A stretch of DNA of 64,000 nt, from contig CDMY01000466.1 of NCBI GenBank assembly GCA_001179505.1, positions 287,449-351,448 on the forward strand, given 5' to 3'. Below the pieces are notes generated by a model that was given only the letters and a program-made list of their open reading frames with translations, made no database searches and was not told where the DNA came from. The stretch is from Vitrella brassicaformis (lineage: Eukaryota; Sar; Vitrellaceae). Shown here piece by piece: positions 12,822 to 24,668 of the stretch; the first letter of the stretch is position 1, and every line of letters starts with the position of its first letter. The translations under genes were made by a program, and so were the position numbers.

Positions 12822-13272
12822 TAGTCTGTATGACGACGCCGTGCAGCTCCAGCCGGCCTCCAAGCCCCACCACGAAAAGGGGGCGCAGGTGAGCCCAACC
12901 TGTGCATGAATGTATGTATGCATACTCGATACACCTGCTGTCTGTTTGTGGAGTTGCTGCTTCTCAGGAATTGCAGTGCATTCAGAGAAGCCGTTCAATT
13001 ACTTCGACGGCTTAACAGGCAATCTCTGTTTGCGGTCTGGCGGTAGGCTCTCTTTCTCCTACAGGCAGTGGTGGCCTCTGATGGGAGATGATTGCTGCCT
13101 GCATTTTATATCCGTTTGTCCTCGTTCAGCAAGCACACGTGCGCTAAATCGATTACGCATGCATAAGTCAAGCTGTGCAACAGACATTGCAGAAGTGCCC
13201 TGCTCGGCCAGACGTCTGTGACCATATATGCAAAGCGAACAATTGCATGGATAAAAGCCCAGGTTGGGATCA

Positions 13273-13281
13273 TGCGAGCTT
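13273..13281. promoter_or_regulatory. TGCGAGCTT element upstream of thiD
   Basis: Exact TGCGAGCTT lies 104 bp before the thiD ATG, within about 110 bp of otherwise ordinary upstream sequence. The same 8-mer core recurs near several other start codons in this window. A promoter function is inferred from position only. Confidence 0.5.
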
Positions 13282-13384
13282 GTATGCGTAGCAAAAAGCC
13301 CAAGTTCCCTCCGGGGTTACAGACACGAGTCTCGTTAAACACACTAACCAACCAACCAACCAAGTTAAAATTGACTAAAAAATC

Positions 13385-14471
13385 ATGTCAAGCAACGGTC
13401 CGACAGATACCAACGGGATGAAGGACAACGCCAGGCTGCCGGTGGTCTTGACGATTGCTGGATCTGACAGTGGCGGCGGGGCGGGCATTCAAGCTGACCT
13501 CAAGACATTCTTCGCCCTCAGATGCCATGGAACGAGGTGAGCATCGCATGCTGTGTGCGTCGATGAGGCGTGCATCGCAAGGAGCCACGGCTCCTTTCTC
13601 TCGTGTGTTTGTGCCTGCAGCGCTATTACCTGCCTTACAGCCCAGAACACGACAGCAGTTGACGCCATCCACGCCGCTCCCCCTTCCTTCGTTGCTCAGC
13701 AGATCAAGACCATCACTGCTGACTTCAGTCTGTCCGCCATCAAGACGGGCATGCTCTACTCCAAGGCCATCATCGAGAGTGTCGTGGACACGCTCAAATG
13801 CGTGCTGCTTCAGGAGGGGGCCGCGGATCTGGCTATTGTGGTTGATCCGGTGATGGTGGCTGCGAGCGGCGCTCGATTGGTGGAGGCCAACGCCATTGAG
13901 GCGATGAAGGAGCAGCTGCTGCCGCTCGCTACCATCGTCACACCCAATGTGCCCGAGGCGGAGGCGATGCTGCACGACTACAAGGTGAGTATACAAAGAG
14001 TGAGTGGCCGCATGTGTGCTGGCGCATGGCATTTCTGCGTGTGTGTGTGTGTGTGTGTCCTTCCTATAGGACAGCAGTGGGTCACGTCCTTTCCGCGAGA
14101 TCTCGTCAATCGAGGCGATGAAGGGCGCCGCGCAAGCCGTCTGCGACCTCTACAACGTTCGCTCCTGCCTCATCAAAGGCGGCCACCTCACCGCTGCAGC
14201 CGACCCCTCTGAGGCTGCTGATGTCCTCTTCGTTCGTGAGACGGGGAGGCATCATGTGTTTGCGGGCAAGCGGCTGCCGCTGGTCAACGTGCATGGGACG
14301 GGATGCACGCTGGCCAGTGCCATTGCTGCGTTTCTGGCGAGGGGCAAGAGCGTCGATGATGCGTGCCGGCTTGGCAAGGCGTATGTGAAGCATGCCATTG
14401 AAGCGGCCTACCCGCTGGGCAGCAGGTCGAGGGGACTGGAACATCGCTGGAGTGACGATGATGTGTTGTAA
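13385..14471 (+). CDS. thiD: Hydroxymethylpyrimidine / phosphomethylpyrimidine kinase (thiamine synthesis)
   Basis: The enzyme phosphorylates 4-amino-5-hydroxymethyl-2-methylpyrimidine and its monophosphate, feeding thiamine phosphate synthesis. Three exons (13385-13536, 13621-13984, 14070-14471) join in frame to 305 codons, near the usual length of 260-290 for bacterial ThiD. Ribokinase-fold signatures are clear: [20 protein letters not shown] near residue 22, the substrate-site stretch [29 protein letters not shown], and the C-terminal nucleotide/catalytic motif [14 protein letters not shown] with the catalytic Cys/Asp-equivalent region. ATG 13385 is chosen because coding character starts there and the promoter-like element lies 104 bp upstream. 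No fused ThiE or TenA domain is visible. Confidence 0.92.
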
Positions 14472-16762
14472 GGGCAGTGCAGTGAGGTGGTCTAACCTGT
14501 GAGCAGCTGTGAGATTCACATAATGTGCTGTCAGTGATGTGAATGGGCGGATGGGCTAGACAATGGTTTACAAGCTAGCTAGGTGATTGCGTCTTTCAGA
14601 GCTAAGTTGATGTCTTCGTGGCTTCCTGTCGCTCTCTCTCTTCCGAGAGAAGTGCCTCTGTGCTGCCAGTGCTTGTGCATGGGTGTTTGCTGATACGCAT
14701 ATGCGTGGGGACGCTTCCGTGGCTGAAGGGCGCGCGCCCAGCACACCTGAATCTGTGTGTCTGTCAAATGAAATGGTGGATGTGTCAAGCAAGATATATT
14801 TAGCTTAGATGAGGATGAGTCCATCCATCCATCGGCCGGCCAGTAAGTAATCCAGTCAGCCAGTCATGCCATACACGCACGGACCGACCTACCCACCAAG
14901 CTGACAATAGCCACAGAGAGGGAGACAGCAGACAGACAGACAGACAGACACACACACAGACAGACAGACCGCAGACAGACCGCAGACGGACCGAGCCAGT
15001 CGGTCGACAGCCAGCCAGCCAGCTATACACAAGAAAGCACACACCACGGACGGCAACAACACAACAAAAACTACACGCAATGCAATGCAATTCCATCATT
15101 AATGCGGTAGGGGGGGNNNNNNNNNNNNNNNNNNNNNNNNNNNNNNNNNNNNNNNNNNNNNNNNNNNNNNNNNNNNNNNNNNNNNNNNNNNNNNNNNNNN
15201 NNNNNNNNNNNNNNNNNNNNNNNNNNNNNNNNNNNNNNNNNNNNNNNNNNNNNNNNNNNNNNNNNNNNNNNNNNNNNNNNNNNNNNNNNNNNNNNNNNNN
15301 NNNNNNNNNNNNNNNNNNNNNNNNNNNNNNNNNNNNNNNNNNNNNNNNNNNNNNNNNNNNNNNNNNNNNNNNNNNNNNNNNNNNNNNNNNNNNNNNNNNN
15401 NNNNNNNNNNNNNNNNGCAATGCAATGCAATTCCATCATTAATGCGGTAGGGGGGGGGGGGGGGGGGGGGCCATTCACTCAATGTGTATGCGATATTGGG
15501 TCTTCAAATGGGTTGTTGGGGTGCGGTGGAGTGGGGTGGGGTGGGTGGCACTTATATATATGTATCCATCCCATCTATCGACAAGACGACAGACACGAGT
15601 TGAGACGAAGGCTGTTCGCTTCTGAGAGAGGAGCTGGCTACAGCTCTCTCCCTCTGCCAACCGCCCCCGCCACACACACAAAATGGATACACAATTGCAG
15701 GCACCAGGCAGCCAAAATGACCACAGTCAGTCGGGCTACACAACTACAAAACACAGATGAGCATGAAAGTGTGCATGAATCGTGATGGCCTTGATACACA
15801 CGTCTGTGTCTCGGTCTGTCTGTCCGACTGACTGACTGACGCCACGTCCGCCCGCCCCGCCACGAGAGAAAAGGAATCGCCGATCGAGCGTCATGGCAAA
15901 ACCCATATGTACACACACACACACACATATACACACGTACACACATACACATACCTATGTACAGGCAAAGTAGGCACACACATTTCTGCCCGCATCCCAT
16001 CGAATGCAATGCACACCTCCATCCATCCATCCGCCACACAACACAACATAGCACATATACACACACATATACATACACAATAGCACTATACGCCTTACGT
16101 AAACTTCGCCCTTCCCCCGGGCCAAAAGACCGCCCGACATAAAATGCCCAAATCGCATACACATACACGTACACTTACACCCATCCTCGTTAGCAGACGA
16201 CCGACATACCGCCCACCGACCCTCCCCCCACCCGACAGACCAATGACAGAGAAACGCACACGTACCGACAGACAGACAAACATACCGAAAAGCGTACCCC
16301 AGAACCAGCGATAAGCGGAAAGGACGAACGAAAAAACTGGCTTCCCTCTTCCTGCCTTCCTTCTGTGCCTGTGGATGGGATGAGTGTGTGGATTGGAGGG
16401 GTGGGTGCGTGCAACTACAGGCACTCCCACCAGTGAGTGTATGTGTGTGTGTGTGTGCGAGGCAGCTAGACGTAGAAAGGAAAACAACGAGGGAACCAAC
16501 GAAGGAAGAGAGGGGAAGGGAGGACACATAAACACCATTCACTCACTGACTCGATCGCACTGCACGCAACACGTCACATCACATCACATTACCCATCTCA
16601 TTCATCCACTCGCGCGATACACGCGCCCTTGCCTTGCCTCTCTCTCGGTCACTCCCCGCCCCGGCCCGCCCCACCTCAGTCACCCCACCACCCACAGTTA
16701 GATAGTATGTGTTGGCGTGATGGCGGCCCCTGCGCGCGCAAGGCAAAGGCATTCCCTCCAAC
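14472..16762. other. Intergenic, low complexity, no gene seen
   Basis: About 2.3 kb between convergent genes. It contains GACA/CAGA tracts (14925-14990), (CA)n tracts (15910-15935), and the assembly gap. The long open frames here are Cys/Val/Thr-His artefacts of TG/CA repeats. The 3' ends of thiD and of the GH16 gene transcripts presumably fall inside. Confidence 0.6.
15077..15456. other. Assembly gap: 300 N flanked by the same ~40-bp sequence
   Basis: N positions are 15117-15416. The sequence GCAATGCAATGCAATTCC onward through ATGCGGTAGGGGGG is identical on both sides (15077-15116 and 15417-15456), and the right copy runs on into a long poly-G. A round 300-N gap with identical edges at a homopolymer suggests that the contigs actually overlap, or that a short tandem repeat collapsed here. 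Confidence 0.85.
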
Positions 16763-19198
16763 TTACACCCTGTTGGTTGCGCTCTGCGGCGTGTGGGTGG
16801 TGGTGGGAGCATTCTCCTGCGCCTCGGCCTTGGCCTCCGCCCGCCTCTTCATCACAAACGACACGAAGAAAGCCAGACCAGCCACTGCCAGGATGGCCGC
16901 AGCAACCACGGCCAAGATGACCCAGATGGGCATCCCCGCACCCTCGTCCTCTGTCGCCGCCTCGTCAAGCGTGGTCTCGCTCACATCAGCGCCCTGCACC
17001 TTGGTCGCCTCTGGGATGTCGGCCGTGGCAGCCTCCTCTTCGGAGGGCTCCAGCGGGCTGTTGACCGGCACCACGCTCGTGTCGGCCTCCTCCTCCTCCT
17101 TGAGCGACGCCTGGCTGGCGGACCCGTCATCCTCGATGTCCGCGAGAGACGCGTCAGCGGCCTCGTCAACCACCTTCTGCGTGGCGGACGGGGCTTCCTT
17201 GGGCGCGTCGGCGTCAGACACGGTGTCGTCCTTTTTGCTAGTCGCCTTCTCCTTCTCTGCTGCCTCCTTGGCCTCGGCGGCCTCGTCCGTCTTGTCCTCG
17301 ATGAGTGCGGTCTCCTCGTCGACGGCAGAAGGCTTGTCGGCGGCTGCGGGCTTCTGCTTCCTGGTCGTGGTAGTGGTCGTGTCCGCGACGTCCGCCTCGT
17401 CCTCAACGGCCACGGGCATCACTGCCTCCTCCTCCGGCTCGCCCTGGGCGGTGTCCTCGGGCTCCTCGGGCGCAGCGGTGGTGGGCACCTCGACCTCCGC
17501 CTCGACCTCCGCCACTGCTGACATCCCAGAGCAGACGACGCCGCCCATTGCCGTTGGGTCGTCGATCTCATGCTCGGGTGCGTGGAAGCCGCTGCAGTAG
17601 ATGGTTGAGTTGGCGGCGAAGACGGAAAAGAAGCGGCACTCGTTGGTGTCGTACTGCTCCACGCACATGGCCGCGCACTTCTGCAGGGGGCTGCTCTGGT
17701 CTGCTGTGGTGGGGTCGAATCCCTGGGGCAGCGCCTCCATGGCGAGCTCGTCACCACTGGCCAGCTCGGTCGTGAAGGCGCCGAAGCCGCCTTCATACCT
17801 CTTGCCCTCGACGTTCATGACGCCCTCGGCCTCGCAGACGTTGCTCTCGAGGACGTACTGCTTGGAGGGGGGGTTCCAGTCGTCATAGACCTGCTCGAGG
17901 GGCGTGACGCCGAACTCGTCGTGTGCCATGCTGCTGCTGGCGGGGGCTGCGGGCGTGAGGGCCTCGTGCTTTGGTGTGATGGAGAGGGCGAGGTAGGAGC
18001 CGTCAGACATGGGGTCGTGGTCCTCCGACTTGACGATGACGGCCTTCTCAGGCGTGAAGTGGGCGTAGTTCACGTCAAAGGTGTGCGCGCCCACCTCCCA
18101 CAGAGTCGTGTTGAGCGTCTCGAACTCGTCAACCCACTTCAGCGTGAAACCTGAACGAACACACACAGACGACCACCCGACACACACACACTCGATGGGC
18201 GGCTGCTGCCAGTGTGGTGTTTTGTTGTGATGTGTGTGCGGGCGGCCAGGCCACATACCCTTGGTGACCGGGTCGTAGTCGTATGCCTTGACGTAATCGA
18301 AGTAGATGGTGAGTGGGAGTGTCTCGGGGTTGAACCGGCCGGCCCAGAACTCCGCCCAGAAGGGCTCGGGGTCGCAGGGCCAGAGGGAGATGCGGAGGTT
18401 CATCGGCTCCAGGAGCTGGGCGGGCTGGGGGCTGCAGGTCTCGGGGTCGGCTCCCTCGGCCTCGCAGGGGATGTCCATGCGGATCCTACGGCCGTCAAAG
18501 TACCAGGCGACGTACTCGGGTGTCCACTCGAGCGCAAAGTGGTGGAAGCCCTGCTTGATGGCGGCCTTCTGCGCCTCGATCTCGGAGGGGTGGCCCGCCG
18601 CGCCGAAAAAGATTTCGCTGATCTCTCGGTCGGTGAAGTTACCGGTGATCATGTTGGTCTGGATGGGCACCTCCCCGTGGCCGCCCATCCCGTGCACCTC
18701 GTAGTCGATCTCCTGCCATGACGCCCCCGCGACCTTGTCGGAGTCGTTCTTGTAGAGGAAGAACGTGGCGACGGTGCCGTTGACGTCGATGTTGGGGTAG
18801 AGGCTGGCCTCGAAGCGGCCGTACATGAAGTTGTCCTTGCTGGTCAGCTCGGCAGCGTCGTAGCCCCGGCCGCACTCGCCCACACACGTGCCGCCCACGC
18901 CAGCACAGAAGCACTTGTCCTGGTTCATGTAGAAGCCATCCTCCGTCTGGTGGATGTCGTCAAAGGTCGTTACGGCCTGCCAAACCAAGGCAACCAACAC
19001 ACAGAGAGCGCCGGCGAGCAGACAGTCAACGCACACAAACGCACAAACAGAGAGAGAAAGCACAATTGAGGCGGTGGCTCAGAGAGGGTGTGCGGGGGGT
19101 GCAGGCGTGTGAGGCAGGGACTGAGGGGCTCTCTCTGGCTCACTGACCTGTCCCGCGATAAGTGGCAAAGCGGCGAGCAGCGCGAGCAGGACCCTCAT
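16763..19198 (-). CDS. Membrane-anchored GH16 beta-glucanase, circularly permuted (licheninase-like)
   Basis: Three exons (19148-19198, 18259-18976, 16763-18150) join in frame to 718 aa. Exon 1 encodes a signal peptide (MRVLLALLAALPLIAGQ). The GH16 catalytic box EIDYE lies at 18700-18714 (nucleophile and acid/base glutamates); GRFEASLYPN and FALEWTPEYVAWYFDG are further family signatures. After the last strand (VKAYDYDPVTKG) comes a segment GFTLKWVDEFETLNTTLWEVG with GSYLALSITP, which is normally the N-terminal part of the jelly roll. That order is the one known for Fibrobacter succinogenes 1,3-1,4-beta-glucanase. A Cys-containing PAN/Apple-like segment (CAAMCVEQYDTNECRFF) follows, then an acidic Ser/Thr/Glu linker, a transmembrane helix (IWVILAVVAAAILAVAG) and a short basic tail. 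It is probably a type I surface or vacuolar glucanase; the substrate is inferred. Confidence 0.85.
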
Positions 19199-20862
19199 GG
19201 CGACAGGCTGGCTGGACGGCTGGCACACGTGCGAGAAAGATGACCACGCGCGCAGCTGGAGGGAGCGAGTTGATTCCCGTTTTGTGTCCTCCCAACGCCT
19301 GTAACGGCATTGCACTTGGCTCAACGTAAACATCGATGACTCTGTTTTGGCTGATTTGATTGCACGTCCCTGTCAGTGTGTCATCGTCTCACTCCTCTCT
19401 CTTAAGGTCAACATCATTCCACCCCGTCGACAGTCTCACACACGACATGAGATCACATGAGATCGCAGCACTGCCGGCAGCATGGCCAAACTCAGAAAAG
19501 ACCTCCCGCACTATCTGTTGCCCTCCCTGCTCACACACGACACAGGCAGGGGATGCCACACGCACACGCACACACACACACACACACACAGACCGAGTGA
19601 CAGAACGAACGAGTCTCGGTCAGTTGGGGGCAACCACATGAAATGAAGAGACGGACATGCACGCGCACACAGGTAAGTATGCGGAATCAGCAGCACGCAC
19701 ACACAGACGCAGGGAGAATGGACAAATCTCTCTCTTCCCATGGTGTTGATGTGTGGGTGTGCAGACGCCATTCCCGCCCTTATCAATCGTGGAGCATTCT
19801 GCAGGGTGGACGAGTGAGCGAGTGGGTGGCAAAACTGACTGACCTGACCATGGACTACGTACGGTACGGTCGGTGTACGTGAGAAATCGACCCAGCCAGC
19901 CACCGTGTGTATGAATGAAATCAGGCTGTGAGTGTGTCTATGAAATCCTCGATAAATAGCCCTTCCCTCATTCACCGCCCCATCGCATCCCATCCCTATC
20001 GGATGGCCTCGCCCCCTCCCGTCCCCCCCGGCCTCCCGTCCCCCCCGGCCGTCGCCCAGACACACACGCACACGCACACAGGACACACGCAGACACACAC
20101 ACATATACATGTACATAGCGCATTCACACATGAACACGGCACCGGACGTTACGTTTCGTTTCGGGCGCGCTTTGCTGGGCATGGTGTGCACCCAGCTAGC
20201 CAGCCAGCCAGCCAGACAGGCAGACAGACAGACAGACAGGCAGACAGACAGGCAGACAGGCAGACACTGAACGGACAGGTGTGTATGTATCGCTGGTAGG
20301 CAACAGCGTGGTTCGTACTCGCTGTCCACTCACTCACTCACTCACTCACACTGACATCACATCCATAAACACCCACACATCCGCTCATCCACGACGCTTG
20401 ATCTGTGCCCCTAATCGGGGCAGACACACGCATTCACCGCCACAACACGTACCGGACACGGACGCTTTTCTGGCTGCATGACCCGACTTCTTCTCTTCAA
20501 ACAGTGCACTCGTCATCCCCTTTGCAAAAGTGAGTGCGCGTACACCCCTCCCTCCCTCCCTCCCCCGCCCCTTGCTTACACAAGCACAAGCAGCAGCAGC
20601 AACAGCACTACCGACCGTCCCTGTAGTGAGAACACGCTGACAGACAGACAGACAGACAGGCAGACAGAAACACACAAATCAAATCAAATCAAATGAAATG
20701 AAGTGGAGGATGCACACCCCACCCACACACCGCATCCATCCAGTCAGTGCTGGCAAGCAGTGATCAGCCCACGCAATCAAACACAAAATAGAGCCAACGG
20801 TCAAAAGAGACCGGGCAGACAAACGCACGGACACGCCTCACTTCAACACATACACATCTTCT
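19199..20862. other. Intergenic with GACA/CA repeats, no gene seen
   Basis: The interval lies between the start of the GH16 gene and the 3' end of the PAS gene. A partial promoter-like match, TGCGAGAAA, sits at 19230-19238, 32 bp upstream of the GH16 ATG. The rest is simple repeats and unrecognised sequence. Confidence 0.55.
20214..20270. repeat. (CAGA/GACA)n microsatellite
   Basis: A tract of GACA units interspersed with GGCA variants, preceded by CCAG units from about 20195. Similar tracts recur at 20638-20670 and in many introns. Confidence 0.8.
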
Positions 20863-23800
20863 TCAGCTGGCCATCCATCTGAGCCAGCCTGTCATGTAGC
20901 CTATGAGCGTCGGCGGTTGCTGCGGGTGCTGCATTGTGTGGTCTGTCAGCACCAGACGAGCGCGCGACGACCGGCCCCTGTTGGAGTGGGTGCGGGTGGC
21001 ACGGCCCACGGGGGTGAGATGCTGATGCTTCCTCAAGGGCGTGTAAGGCGGGACGCACGAGCGGACATGCTTGAGACCGATGAACACACGCGCAGGGTCG
21101 TCGGCATCCACTAGTATCACCATCTCGGCCTGACGTGAGTGAGAGAAGAAGGTGAGAAACAACATCTTGTTTCTGGAGGGGTGTGTCCCTGCCTGCCTGC
21201 CTGTGCGTGCGTCTGTCTGTGTAAGAGGTGAGTGACCTGACCTTGCACTGCTGCTGTGTGCTGTTGGGGTTGGTGATGATGACGGACACGTTGAGCTCGG
21301 GTGGGTGAGTGGAGAGGTCGCCCTTGAGCCAGTTGAGGGTCCAGCTGTTGAACAGCGGCGACATCGGCATGCCCTCCAGCGACTCACCCGCCCACAGATT
21401 CAGCAGCTCGCTCGACTCCAACACTATCTCCTCCTGCACCGCACCAGCAATGATCCCAATGGGGAGCGGCTTGTTCGTTCGTGTGTTCCTCCCGGTTTTG
21501 TTACCTGCACGTCAGCGATGATGCTTGCATCGAGAGTGGCGTCGGCGAGCCGGTCGAGGAGGTGCACACGCTGCTCTAGGTAAGCCGTGGTCCTCTTGCG
21601 ATCCGTCACGTCCTGACGTGTGGACAGAGAAGCGTGGTGGACAATGCAACCAGGGCAGGGCAGGGCAGGGCCGGCTCGTGTGTGTCTCTCTCTCTCTGAT
21701 GTGTACCGTATTGTACCTACCTGAATGTACCCGTACACGACGGTCGATGTGGGCGAGGATCGACGGCCGCCACAGCGGAAGAATCTCACCTCACCGTCAG
21801 CTCGCTCATACATAATCTGGACACACACACACATACACACACAGCGGCATGAGCATCGCCGACTGACGGCTCTCCGAGTGGGCACCTCCACCCACCTCCA
21901 TCTCGTAGGGGTCTCCGTGATCGGCGCAGCGGATGATGGCCTCTTCAATTTTGACGCGATCAGCTCCTACCACATGCTGTGTCCAGAAGCCACTCAGACG
22001 TTTGTCGCGCACCCCGTCATCGACGAACGAAGCAACGGGCACGGGCGGCACCGAGATTGCCACATCCTCGGCGACGCCCTCCGCCTGCCCGACTACAGCC
22101 ACTCCGCCCTGTTTCTTGGGCGATGCGACGTACTGGGCCATGCGGCTGTTGCCGGATGGGACACTGGCCACCGGCGTGGTGTTGCCCCCCGACTCGGTCG
22201 ACGAAGACGGGGGCCCGCTGTTGTCGTCTTTGCTCGGTGCGCGCGTCTCAGACAAGTCCTTGCTGATGGGAGGGGTGACGGTACGCGACACTGCTGTCTT
22301 GTCCTTGTGGACGCTGTAGCCTGTGCTGCTCACGCCCGTCAGGGAGGGAGGGGCCGCCAGCTTGAGGCGCGACAGTGGGTGGGAGGGGTACTTGAAGGCA
22401 GTTGAGGCGACCGACTTCTCCGATTTGGCCATGTCCGGAACGAGGGCCTGCTCGAGAGCACGGCGGGGGAAGGCGCCAGGGTGCTCCGATCCGCGGGAGC
22501 GACCGGTCAGAGCCTCGATCACACGCGTCTGAGATTCAACCACATCACACCACATCCACCATGACGCAGGACGTGCGGTGCGCATGTGGTGGAGCTGGTT
22601 TGGTTTATGTGGGTCTGGTCACCCGCCCACCTGGTAGAAGTCGGTCTGGACGTTGCCCGCCGAGTCCCACTCCCTGCAGATAGTCACCACCACACAACAC
22701 AACACCACATCACACCCTTGCTGTATGTCGGATGACTGACTGTCTGTCTTGTGCCGTAGGTACGTACCAAGCAGCGATGTCGACCATGTAAGCGAAAGAC
22801 TCGAGCAGACGACGGCGCTGGCCCTTCTCACGGGCAACCTGACCAAGACCAAACGGACAGACTGGTTGGCTGGTGTCTCCTGCCTGTGGTTGCTGCTAAC
22901 CTTACCTTGTCCGTCTGGAACAAAGCGCTGCGATAGAAGTACTCCACTTGACGTGAGGCGGCGATCATCAGAATGCCCACAACTGTACATAAAGAAAGAA
23001 AGGAAGAACGAGAAGCGCGACAGACAGAGAGGCACAGGAGAGACAGGTAGGTAAGAGGTGCGTTAGGCTGGGTCAGCTGGGTGTTGCGTGCGGTGCAGTG
23101 CGGTGCGCTCACTGGGGTAGAAGCAGGTGTAGATGGGCGACCCGAACACGTAATTGGCCACGTATCTCAGCACTTGGTGGACGAGAATCAGCCACGACGT
23201 CGCGAACGAATCGCACCTGACATGCGCCACAGTCACCACCTGCCCAGCCCAGCCCAGCCCAGCCATGTGTGTGGTACTGACTTGAAGATCATGAAGGCCA
23301 GTGCAGCGACAGCGACGTTCTGAAATTCCGCAGCGACATAGTGCTCAAACTCGGGCTTCAGGATGATGATGCCAGGGACCTCTGGGTGCTCGGCCTCCTT
23401 CCACGCCATCAGCTGGCTGCTGCCGAACATGTCGCGAAGCTTGCCGATGAAGTGCACCTGGCTGCTCACAGCGACGCTCGTCGCAAGGAAAAAGCCGTAC
23501 AACACGTACCTGGGGGACACACATCATGAGATGAGCCACACAGCAGAGCAGTGTGTCCGGGACTTTTGGTGCGTGTGTGTGCTGTGGTCTGGAGTGGTGT
23601 CACCATTCGACGCGATAGTAGGGCTGCAACACGTCGTCAAGCGTGGCCACGAGCCTGCTGGCGCTCCGGCCATCCGGGGAGCCCGTCCAGAGGTCGCTGT
23701 GGTCGCCTTTGGTCATGGCCATGCACAGGTACCAGCGGACGATCTGCTTGTGGAAGAGGCCGTAGAAGACCACGACGATGGACATGACCAGGGGCGTGCC

Positions 23801-24357
23801 GATGCGCGGCCAGAAGGCCTCGAGGCCGACGTTGGTCCACACATTCGTCTGAAGCTGGATGGCAAGGGCGATGGCGAAGCCGATTATCGCCAGGGACACA
23901 ATCACGCCCAGGAGCTGGCCGGGGACACACACAAGCACAAGCACAGGAGCATGACGGCAGAGTCTCAGTGCATTCTGCAGTGGTGCTTGCGCGTGTGCGT
24001 GTGTCGCATCAATCCACCCACCTTGGCGGTTTCTCTTGTGTCTTCCCTCTTGAGCTTCAGGTATTGTTTCTCGAGCTGCTGGTCTTTGAACCTCACCCGA
24101 GCCCACGGCAGGCAGGCCCACTCGCTCTCGCACCCGATCTGCGTCCACTGCGTACGCAGCGTCCGGGAGAACCTCGAGCAGTAGGCCCATGTGGATGGCG
24201 GCAGCACCATGTCGATGGCTGTGGCCAGCGGGGGAGGCGATGCGCTCTGCATGCTGGCCTCCTTCATCTTGCAGCCAGCCAAGATCTGCGAGTCTGCGAC
24301 CACCGTGGGAAATAAGCAGGGTTTGAAACCCTGTACCCTTCCAGGTCGAAAAACCAT
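20863..24357 (-). CDS. Multi-pass membrane protein with C-terminal PAS/PAC domains
   Basis: About 12 exons on the minus strand. The N-terminal half has several hydrophobic segments: LLGVIVSLAIIGFAIALAI, LVMSIVVVFYGLFH, YVLYGFFLATSVAV, and others near 23290 and 22950. A linker rich in Ser/Pro/Thr (22000-22500) follows. Near 21980-21720 is a PAS-associated signature: GDPYEMEI, then YERADGEVRFFRC and VYGYIQDVTDRKR, matching the PAC consensus DGxxRW...GxxxDVTxRK. A second PAS-like fold may span 21430-21080 (LLNLWAGESLEGM, VSVIITNP). No kinase or cyclase domain is visible, so I would call it a sensor or scaffold of unknown output. The start at ATG 24357 is uncertain; an internal Met at about 24267 is an alternative. 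Confidence 0.65.
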
Positions 24358-24668
24358 ATGACCTCGGCTGGGGATGTGGAGAGCGAGTTGTGCACCCCAG
24401 CAGAGGTGGAAGTGAGAGGAAGGCCTACCGACGTCAGCTCAGGCTCGCTTATCAGTGGATCGAGAGGGAGGCATTTCGTGGTGGAGGACGGGAAATAGAT
24501 AGATATACAAGGCCGCATCGCATCGCACAGGTGGGCAGGCGAAAATGGAAAAGAATCCATCCACAAGTGCCCTGCCCTCTGCCCGTGTGTTGTTGCTCTG
24601 GTAGGCACTCGTGCATTTCATCCATCACATGGCGTTGAGATGGCATTGACCCATCCCGGCCTCTTGCC

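Noticed and set aside
14800-15420. Open frames running through the N gap
   Set aside because: They consist of unknown residues and repeat-derived sequence; no evidence of coding.
15638-16542. Minus-strand frames full of Cys-Val-Cys, Thr-His-Thr and similar runs
   Set aside because: These are translations of TG/CA microsatellites. The same artefact recurs in most introns of the window.
16629-17600. Plus-strand 323-aa Ser/Ala-rich open frame
   Set aside because: Antisense of the acidic linker and membrane anchor of the GH16 protein; no start context or splice logic of its own.
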